From contig NZ_CP096040.1 in assembly GCF_023935105.1 (NCBI RefSeq), positions 806,001 through 870,000 on the forward strand: DNA of 64,000 bases, in the 5' to 3' direction. The DNA comes from Caulobacter segnis. Lineage in GTDB: Bacteria; Pseudomonadota; Alphaproteobacteria; Caulobacterales; Caulobacteraceae. Of this stretch, positions 57,792 through 64,000 are shown piece by piece (within the stretch, counting starts at the first letter, position 1; each line of letters begins with the position of its first letter). A model generated the notes under the pieces. That model was given only the letters and a program-made list of their open reading frames with translations. It searched no databases and was not told where the DNA came from. Made by a program: the position numbers and the translations under genes.

Positions 57792-60205
57792 CTAGAAGTT
57801 GGCCGACAGGGCCAGGCTCCAGGTGCGCGGGCGCTGTGGGGTCACCTGGCGGACCTGACCGAAGCTGAAGGGGTTGCCGTAGGCGAAGGTGTCGCTGGAG
57901 CTGTTCCAGGGATTGCTGACGAACAGCGCCGCGCGCCAGCGGTCGGTCATCAGCTGGGCCGACAGCTTGCCAGTATAGTAGCCGCCCATCGACGGCGAAT
58001 AGCGCGGGTCGAAGGTCAGGCGCGATTCGCCGATGTAGCCGGTCTCGGCGGTCAGCATCATCGTGGCCCTGGCGGTGATCGGGCGCTGGTAGGTGACCAG
58101 GCTGCCGAACGAGACATCCGGCACACCGGGCAGGCTGGCGCTGTCGGTGATGCCGTAGCCGGGCGCGATGCGAGTCAGCTTGGGCTCGTTGAACAGGGCG
58201 TTGCCCGAAACCGTCAGGTGTGCGGTCGCCTTCCAAGCCGCCTCGACCTCCAGGCCCCGGTTGCGGCCGTTGCCGATGTTGGCGGTGTAGGACAGACCCG
58301 AGCCGAAGTACTGGTCGGTCTGGATGTTGCGCCAGTCGTCGTAGAACAGCGCCGCCCGTAGGTTCACCCGGCCCCGGAACGGATTGAGCGTCGCGCCGAT
58401 CTCGTAGTTGCGCAGGTGGTCGGGGCGGAAGGTCCGCCGGGCCTCGTTGGGCGTGACCAGGCCGCCGGAATTGAAGCCGCCGGCGCGGTAGCCCTCGGAG
58501 GTCAGGGCGTAGATCAGCCCGCCGCCGGCCAGGTCGCGCTGCACCGAGAACTTGGGCGAGAAGCCGCTAAACCCCGCCTCGCGGTCCATGTCGCGCGAGA
58601 CACCGGGCGCGGGCGCGGTGACGTAGGAGCGGGTGTGGACCGTGGTCTTGAACGCCCGCCCGCCCAGGGCGACCTTCCAGCCGGCGCCCAGGTCGTAGGT
58701 CGCCTCGCCGTACAGGGCGTATTCGTTCAGCCGGTCCTTGCGGTCCTCGTCGTAAAAGCTGCGGGTGACATTGCCCGAGCGGGCCCGCAGTTCCGCGTCG
58801 CTCTCCTCGATGCTGGTGGCCAGGAAGCCGCCGATCATCCAGCGCAGGCGACCCAGTTCCGGACCGGTGTAGAGGACGTCCTCGACGGCCATGCGGACCT
58901 TGGCGGACTCGTCGTAGAGGCCCAGCTCCTGGGCCGTGTCGGAGAACTCGGTCAGGGCCAGGGTGGCGTCGTAGCGGCTGGCGTAGTCGTGGGTGACATA
59001 GCCGGTCACCGACTCGAAGTGGCCCCAGTCGCCCGAGCCGCTGATCTTCAGCGAGGTTTCGCCCAGCTTGTTGCGGTGGGTCTCGCGCACCTGGTTGGCG
59101 CGGCGGGGGCCGCCGGGAGCCAGGGTGACGTACTGGGTGTCCTTCGACGAGGTGTTCTGGCCGGCGACGCCCAGCTTGACCTGCCAGTCGCCAAGGTCCA
59201 GCCGCCACGCCACGCGGCCGCCCCGGCGCGTGGTCTTGTCGACGTTGGACAGGCGCAGATTGACGTCGTCGAGATAGCCGCCGTCGACATCGTAATAGGC
59301 CGCCACGCGCGCCGCCGAGTTCGGGCCCGTGGGCGCGTTGATCATGCCCTCGACGCGATAGCTGTCCGAGCCGGACTCGGTCTTGGCGATGGTCGAGCCG
59401 ATGGAGCCCGAATAGGTCCCCAGCTCCGGCTGGCGGGTGACGATGCGGTAGATGCCCGACAGCGAGCCGCCGCCGTACAGCGCCCCCTGCGGACCGCGCA
59501 GCACCTCGACGCGGTCGACGTCGATCAGGCGCAGGTCCGGGTCCGGAGCGTTGTAGTTGACCGGCACGTCGTCGAGATAGGTGCCGACCGTCGACTGCGT
59601 CCGGCCGGTGAAGGTGCCGTCCGACAGGCCGCGCAGCAGGATCTTGTTACGCGCCGCGCCCAGGTTGGTGGTGATGAAGCCGGCGGTCTGGCGGGCGACC
59701 GATCCGGTCTCGCCGACGCCAGTGTCCTGCAGCTGCGGCGAGCCGATGACGCTGACGCCGCCCGGCAGGGTTCCCAGGCGCGGCGGTCGCTTGCCGGCGT
59801 TGATGATCAGCGGGGCGAGGGGGCGATGGGCTCGCTGGCGACGGGCGCGCGCGCGGCGGCGACGACGCGCGGCGGAGCGGCGGGCCGGCTGGGCGACAGG
59901 CGGACCGTCTGGGCGTCGACGAGGGTGTAGACGCAGCCCTTGCCCGCCGTGGCCCGGTCCAGCGCCTGGCGCAGGTCGAAGGTCCCGACCAGGGGAACGC
60001 CCGCGCCCTTGCAGGCCTCGACGCCGCCGATCGTGACGCTCATGCGGACGCCCAGCTCGATCAGGGTTTCGGAGATGGTGGGCTTGCGGATGTCCAGGCG
60101 CGCGCGAGTCGGCGCGGCGGCGACGTCTTGCGCGCTGGCGCCCAGGCCCAGGATGCTGGCGGCGACAAGAAGCGAGGCCCGTCTCAGGATCGGGCCCGTA
60201 GGCAG
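57792..60205 (-). pseudogene. TonB-dependent receptor with STN signalling domain, apparently frameshifted
   Basis: An outer-membrane transducer. The first frame (60205 to 59807) has a signal peptide (ILRRASLLVAASILGLGAS), then an STN domain (LGVRMSVTIGG, FDLRQALDRATAGKGCVYTLVDAQTVRL). The second frame continues with the plug (LPGGVSVIGSPQLQDTGVG, RVEVLRGPQGALYGGGSLSG) and barrel ending in F. The break is at a run of five Gs (59819-59823); one extra would join them. STN domains contact FecR-type anti-sigma factors, and FecR and an ECF sigma gene lie directly upstream. No ATG/GTG/TTG precedes the signal peptide in frame, so the start is unresolved: TTG 60212 in another frame, or CTG. Confidence 0.8.
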
Positions 60206-60208
60206 GCG

Positions 60209-61186
60209 TCAATTCGGCGCGGAAGCGTTTCCGCGCAGGACGATCGAATCATGGGTTGGCGTCGCCGAAAGCGGCATCAGGCTGGTCAGGCGGCGGACCA
60301 TCGCATCCTGCCCATCCACGATCAATACGCCGGAGAACTTGAGATTGGCGGTGTCTTCGCCTTCCAGGCGAAGCGGCCGGTCGAAATAGTGGTTCATGTC
60401 GCTGACGATGCGGCCCAGCGGCTGGTCGCGATAGATCAACCGGCCCGAGCGCCAGCCCACCTGGTCCTCGGCCGCCACGACGCGGACGACGACGCCCGAG
60501 GCGCCTTCCGAATGCTCCAGCATCTGGCCCGGGCGCAGGCGCACCGGCGAATCCTCGCCGTCGGTCGAGACCTCGACCAGGCCGCGCAGGACGGTGACGT
60601 TGAGCTGGCCATCGCGGCGGCGAACGTCGAACTTGGTGCCGACCACGCGAACGGTTTCGTCGCCGGCGGTGATCAGGAATGGCCGGGATGGGTCGTGCGC
60701 CACGTCGAACAGCGCCTGGCCGTCGTGCACGGTGACCCGGCGGGCGTCCTTCTCGAGGCGCACCGACAGGTGCGAGTCGGTGTTCAGGTCGATGCGGCTG
60801 CCGTCGGCCAGCTGGATGGCTTGGTTTTCACCCTTGGCGGTGGTGTACAGCGTGTCGGGCTGGGGCAGCAGTTCGCCCCACGGCGCGACGACGATGGCGA
60901 CGGCCGCCGCGGCGGCGGCCACGCCCAGACCGCCCAGCCAACGCCAGTCGATCGTGAACGTCCGCTTCGCCGCGACGCGCCTGGGTTCAACCAATGCCCC
61001 CCGCACGGCCGGACCCCGCTGGAAGATCTCCTCGTCGACGGCCTGGATGGCGTCATACGCCTCCTGCGCGCCGGGCTCGCTCAGCCAAGCGTCGAACGCC
61101 AGCCAGTCGGTCTCATCGACCTCCGGCCGCTGCAGTCGGGTCAGCCAGTCGGCCGCCTCTTGCAGATGTTGCGCTGACCGGCTCAT
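60209..61186 (-). CDS. FecR-family anti-sigma regulator
   Basis: A 325-residue inner-membrane regulator. N-terminal DUF4880-like region (ADWLTRLQRPEVDETDWLAFDAWL, about 12-35) binds the sigma factor; one transmembrane helix spans about 86-106; the periplasmic FecR domain (about 120-205) has YTTAKGENQAIQLADGSRIDLNTDS and a C-terminal STN-like part. It relays occupancy of the TonB receptor to the ECF sigma factor. The start ATG 61186 has GGAG nine bases upstream. Its TGA is in the same frame as the receptor that follows. Confidence 0.93.
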   Translation of the reverse strand: MSRSAQHLQEAADWLTRLQRPEVDETDWLAFDAWLSEPGAQEAYDAIQAVDEEIFQRGPAVRGALVEPRRVAAKRTFTIDWRWLGGLGVAAAAAAVAIVVAPWGELLPQPDTLYTTAKGENQAIQLADGSRIDLNTDSHLSVRLEKDARRVTVHDGQALFDVAHDPSRPFLITAGDETVRVVGTKFDVRRRDGQLNVTVLRGLVEVSTDGEDSPVRLRPGQMLEHSEGASGVVVRVVAAEDQVGWRSGRLIYRDQPLGRIVSDMNHYFDRPLRLEGEDTANLKFSGVLIVDGQDAMVRRLTSLMPLSATPTHDSIVLRGNASAPN

Positions 61187-61271
61187 CCGGCGTTGCTCCG
61201 ACGAGGATCCATCATCCCCCTGAACGTAGACGTCGCCCTGACGCACCGTCCCCCATGTGCAACTGCATAAA

Positions 61272-61853
61272 TCACCGCAGGCGCCTCGTCAGGGTCTTTA
61301 AGGCCGAGCTGATGTGTTTTTCGACGGTGCTGACGCTGATGCCCATGCGCCGGGCTGTCTCGACGTGGCTGTGGCCGTCCAGCTTGTGCAGCTGAAAGGC
61401 CTGGCGCGTCTTCTCGGGCAGGTCCTCGACGGCCTCGACCAGGGCCTTCAGGCGCTGGCGTCCGGCGAGGACCTCGTCGGCGGGCGGTTCGTCGGTGACG
61501 TCCTGGCCGGCCACGACGGTCGTGTTGATGTCGCGCCAGTCGGTGTCGCGCGCGCCGGCCCGCTTCAGGCTGCGCAGGCGGTCCAGCATCAGGTTCGATC
61601 CGATCCGATGCAGCAGGGCCGAGGGGTTGTCGACGGCGCCCAGCGAATCCATGCCGCTGATGCGAATATAAAGGTCTTGCACGAGATCCTCGGCTTCGGC
61701 GCGGGAGCCCAGGCGCGCGGCGAAGAAGCGCACCAGATTGGCGCGCTTTTCCTCGTACAGGCCCAGTAGAGCGGCCTTGTCCGAGTCCGCTACGCTCAAA
61801 AGATCACCCGCATCCGCCAGTCGCCACCCCTTGCAAGGCGCAGCACTATCCAT
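61272..61853 (-). CDS. ECF RNA polymerase sigma factor, FecI-like
   Basis: A 193-residue sigma factor. Region 2 (about 30-100) has RFFAARLGSRAEAEDLVQDLYIRI and LLHRIGSNLMLDRLRSLKRA; region 4 (about 130-190) has LEDLPEKTRQAFQLHKLDGHSHVETARRMGISVSTVEKHI, the HTH for -35 recognition. With FecR and the STN-type TonB receptor downstream it forms a FecI-FecR-FecA surface-signalling system. The regulon probably includes the receptor and perhaps the glycan genes beyond. Confidence 0.93.
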   Translation of the reverse strand: MDSAAPCKGWRLADAGDLLSVADSDKAALLGLYEEKRANLVRFFAARLGSRAEAEDLVQDLYIRISGMDSLGAVDNPSALLHRIGSNLMLDRLRSLKRAGARDTDWRDINTTVVAGQDVTDEPPADEVLAGRQRLKALVEAVEDLPEKTRQAFQLHKLDGHSHVETARRMGISVSTVEKHISSALKTLTRRLR

Positions 61854-62096
61854 CTTTTTCCGGGAAAGACGATCGTTTGTTCGGTCGCCTATTCCCGTGC
61901 CCGGCAGGCAGATATCGCCCCCTCGCGACTTGGAAAAGGCGCCCTGAAGTCCGAATAGCGGCGTTTTCGCTGCTTTGGCCCGGCATTCTTCATTTCAGCG
62001 CGCTTGGATGACGGCGCGATGACCTGGATTATGTGGCGAAATGTCGCGGAGGGCCGCGGGCGGGCGGCGCCGTCATTTTCGCCGGCTCGCTCCGGA

Positions 62097-62492
62097 TCAG
62101 CCTTCCAGCCGCGCCACGCTCGCGGGCGTTTCCGCGGGCTCGGGCTCGCAGGTCTCCAGCCGGTATCCGAAGCCGTAGACCGTGCTCAGGCGGAATCCGT
62201 TACTGGGACGCAGGCCCAGCTTGGCGCGAAGGCGCGACACGTGGGCGTCCAGGGTGCGGGTCTCGAGATCGGGCCGTAGTCCCCAGATCCGGCGCAGCAG
62301 ATATTCGCGCGACAGCGGATGGGACAGGTTGTTGAACAACATCGACGCCAGTTGGAATTCCTTGGGCGTCAGGGTCTCGACATGATCACCCCAGCTGACG
62401 GTCTGGGCCCCCCGGTCCAGTCGGTACGGGCCGTGCTGCTCGATCTGCGGCTGGACAGGCGCGCGCTCGTCGCTGGGCGGGACGGCGTTCAT
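62097..62492 (-). CDS. Stand-alone OmpR-type winged-helix regulator without a receiver domain
   Basis: A 131-residue protein. The C-terminal effector fold of OmpR regulators fills about 22-110: HGPYRLDRGAQTVSWGDHVETLTPKEFQLASMLFNN, RRIWGLRPDLETRTLDAHVSRLRAKLG and a terminal STVYGFGYRLE. There is no upstream receiver and the preceding 40 residues are disordered, so it cannot be phosphorylated at a classical site. Such orphan winged helices can act constitutively or respond to partners. It is 103 bases from ycaQ. Target genes are unknown. Confidence 0.87.
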   Translation of the reverse strand: MNAVPPSDERAPVQPQIEQHGPYRLDRGAQTVSWGDHVETLTPKEFQLASMLFNNLSHPLSREYLLRRIWGLRPDLETRTLDAHVSRLRAKLGLRPSNGFRLSTVYGFGYRLETCEPEPAETPASVARLEG

Positions 62493-62595
62493 GGGATCAC
62501 CCCAACTGGCGCCCAGCTCCTCATCCGCATCCCGCCTCGTCCCCGCGCGCTCGATGCGACATCCTTACAAGGCCTTAGGGGGGCGTCGAGTTGAT

Positions 62596-63804
62596 CTAAG
62601 TCGGATTTGCGACAATCGAACCCAGAGTGGGGGCGAGATCGCCCGTCGGCCGGACATCCACGCCGGACAGGCCCAGCCAGGACGCCATCAGGGACAGCTC
62701 CTCCGCCAGTCGGACGGGAGTCTCGGCGTTGGCGTCCGGTTCGGCGTGCGCGGCCAGCACCAGCAGTCGGCCCGCCTTGCGATCGGCCTTCAGGTCCACG
62801 CGGGCCGTGATCGCCTCGTTCTGCAGGAAGGGCAGGACATAATAGCCATGGGTGCGCTTGTGGGCGGGAGTGTAGATCTCCAGCCGCACGCGGACGCCGA
62901 ACATCCGCTCGGTCCGCTCGCGGAACCAGATTAGGTTGTCGAACGGCGAGAGCAGGGCGCGGGCCTTGATCGATCGCGGCCGGCGCGCCTCGGGCCACAG
63001 ATAGGCCGGCTGGTCCCAGCCCGTCACCGCCACCTGCTCCAGGGTTCCGTCGGCGACCAGCGCGGCCACGCCTTCGCGGGCGTCTGTCACGCCCAGGCGG
63101 AAATAGTCGCGCAGGTCGCGCTCGGTCGCCACGCCCATGGCGCGGGCCGAGATCCTCAACAGGGCGCGGCAAGCCTCGGCTCGGTCGGGCGTGGGCGTCT
63201 CGACGATCGCCTTGGGCAGCACCCGTTCGGGCAGGCCATAGACCCGTTCGAAACTGCCGCGCCGCGTGACGGTGGTCAGGCGGCCCGTCCAGAACAGGCA
63301 CTCCATGGCGTGCTTGCCTTGGCTCCAGCCCCACCAGCCGCCTTCGCCCTTGGCGCCCAGCCCCAGATCCGAGGCCGCCAGCGGGCCGCGCTCGGCCACG
63401 GCCGCCAGGGCCTTGTCGATGAAGTCGGCGTGGTTGCGCAGGAAGGCCGAGACGTTCTTCCACACGCCGACGCCGTCCAGGGCGTCCTGCATCCGCCAGC
63501 GCAGCAGGGGATGGGTGGCCAGCGGCGTCAGCGAGGCCTCGTGCGCCCAATACTCGGCCAGGGCTGGCTTCCGCCCCCAGGCCAGGTCCTCCAGCACGGC
63601 CCGGTCATAGGCGCCCAGGCGAGAGAAGAACGGCAGGTAATGCGAGCGGGAGACGACATTGACCGAGTCGATCTGGACGACGCCCAGGCTCTCGATCGTC
63701 GATAGCAGGTGGCGGCGGCCGGGCGCGTCCGGGCGCGGGCGTCCAAAGCCCTGCGCCGCCAGCGCGATGCGCCGCGCTTCCTTCGCGGAGAGGGTCTGGA
63801 CCAT
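62596..63804 (-). CDS. ycaQ: YcaQ-family winged-helix DNA glycosylase
   Basis: A 402-residue protein of the YcaQ/AlkX (HTH_42) family. The signature VVQIDSVNVVSRSHYLPFFSRLGAYDR near 42-68 holds the Q-x-D catalytic residues, followed by YWAHEASL and RRPRSIKARALLSPFDNLIWFRERTERMF. The E. coli enzyme opens interstrand DNA crosslinks and removes alkylated purines. It should act in the cytoplasm on damaged DNA. It lies downstream of a divergent epimerase-like gene. Confidence 0.92.
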   Translation of the reverse strand: MVQTLSAKEARRIALAAQGFGRPRPDAPGRRHLLSTIESLGVVQIDSVNVVSRSHYLPFFSRLGAYDRAVLEDLAWGRKPALAEYWAHEASLTPLATHPLLRWRMQDALDGVGVWKNVSAFLRNHADFIDKALAAVAERGPLAASDLGLGAKGEGGWWGWSQGKHAMECLFWTGRLTTVTRRGSFERVYGLPERVLPKAIVETPTPDRAEACRALLRISARAMGVATERDLRDYFRLGVTDAREGVAALVADGTLEQVAVTGWDQPAYLWPEARRPRSIKARALLSPFDNLIWFRERTERMFGVRVRLEIYTPAHKRTHGYYVLPFLQNEAITARVDLKADRKAGRLLVLAAHAEPDANAETPVRLAEELSLMASWLGLSGVDVRPTGDLAPTLGSIVANPT

Positions 63805-63873
63805 GGCGGCAGTTGAGCTTGCGTCGGGGCGGGGCGCAAGGCAGTGAGACCGCTATCAGACAGGAGCCACCGC

Positions 63874-64000
63874 ATGACCGCCACCGAAAAGGGCCAGGCC
63901 CGCCTGGTGCTCGCCCCCGAGGTCGGCGGCGCGATCGCCGCCTTCACCCTGGCGGGCCGCGACGTGCTGCGGCCGATGGCGGACGGGGCGAGCGACGCCC
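63874..64000 (+). CDS. Aldose 1-epimerase-like protein (5' end only)
   Basis: Starts ATG 63874 with CAGGAG eight bases upstream and runs off the right edge after 42 residues. The visible sequence (RLVLAPEVGGAIAAFTLAGRDVLRP) resembles the first strands of galactose mutarotase-like (GalM/aldose epimerase) proteins, with G-G at the start of the beta-sandwich. The catalytic histidine and glutamate are not yet visible, so the assignment is tentative. Confidence 0.55.
   Translation, partial: MTATEKGQARLVLAPEVGGAIAAFTLAGRDVLRPMADGASDA

Noticed and set aside
57792..60212. 806-residue continuous ORF from TTG 60212 as the TonB receptor
   Set aside because: Its first 135 residues are an Arg/Pro-rich shadow of the true STN domain, which is encoded in another frame over the same bases.

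Overview
This 64 kb window reads as chromosomal DNA of an alphaproteobacterium, most probably a Caulobacter or close relative. The indicators are uniformly high G+C, several TonB-dependent receptors with a FecI/FecR-type locus, a petABC cytochrome bc1 operon plus a petP/petR-like regulator pair, tight gene packing with many ATGA or TGATG overlaps, frequent TTG/GTG starts, and dispersed GC-rich palindromic repeats. It is almost entirely core genome. I see no rRNA, tRNA, CRISPR array, transposase, integrase or phage gene. The genus is an inference from gene content, not from a marker gene.

Layout. 1-3.4 kb: end of a polyprenyl-phosphate glycosyltransferase, a small membrane protein, a TPR/FkbM methyltransferase and trmL. 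3.6-6.4 kb: petA-petB-petC. 6.4-11.6 kb: a GNAT acetyltransferase preceded by a possible leader peptide, secreted proteins, two dienelactone hydrolases, ychF. 11.7-15.4 kb: pirin, a DUF4917/SIR2-like protein, an alpha/beta hydrolase, a HTH/DUF2975 pair. 15.4-20.8 kb: a TPR protein, pth, rplY, a lipoprotein, prs. 20-23 kb: the overlapping lgt-midA-pgeF operon. 23-25.4 kb: ubiK, a ybjN-like gene, proC and a TetR-like protein. 25.5-30.5 kb: sensor kinase-petR-petP, divergent ilvE, then a DAHP synthase gene behind an aromatic leader-peptide attenuator. 30.5-38.2 kb: a phospholipase C/acid phosphatase fusion, a TonB receptor, yqeY, ahpF-ahpC. 38.7-45 kb: two DUF4870 proteins, folB, a pteridine-reductase-type SDR, NUDIX, aldehyde dehydrogenase and a repeat-rich low-GC patch. 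45-51.4 kb: a methyltransferase, an acyl/feruloyl-CoA ligase, a membrane M28 peptidase. 51.5-64 kb: a TonB receptor, selO, a polysaccharide deacetylase/glycosyltransferase pair, an ECF sigma/FecR/TonB surface-signalling locus, an orphan winged-helix regulator, ycaQ, and the start of an aldose-epimerase-like gene.

Functional themes are: respiration and its regulation (petABC, petPR plus kinase); envelope biogenesis and nutrient uptake (lgt, three TonB receptors, glycosyltransferases, deacetylase); peroxide defence (ahpCF); amino-acid synthesis (proC, ilvE, DAHP synthase); folate/pterin metabolism (folB plus SDR); and translation (pth, rplY, trmL, ychF).

Three genes (folB, selO and the FecR-linked TonB receptor) carry apparent single-base frameshifts, each at or beside a homopolymer. 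Sequence error is therefore at least as likely as real gene decay. The best leads beyond ordinary annotation are the attenuator before the DAHP synthase gene, the leader-like ORF before the GNAT gene, a palindromic repeat inserted in frame into midA, the paired palindromic element families, and the phospholipase/phosphatase fusion.
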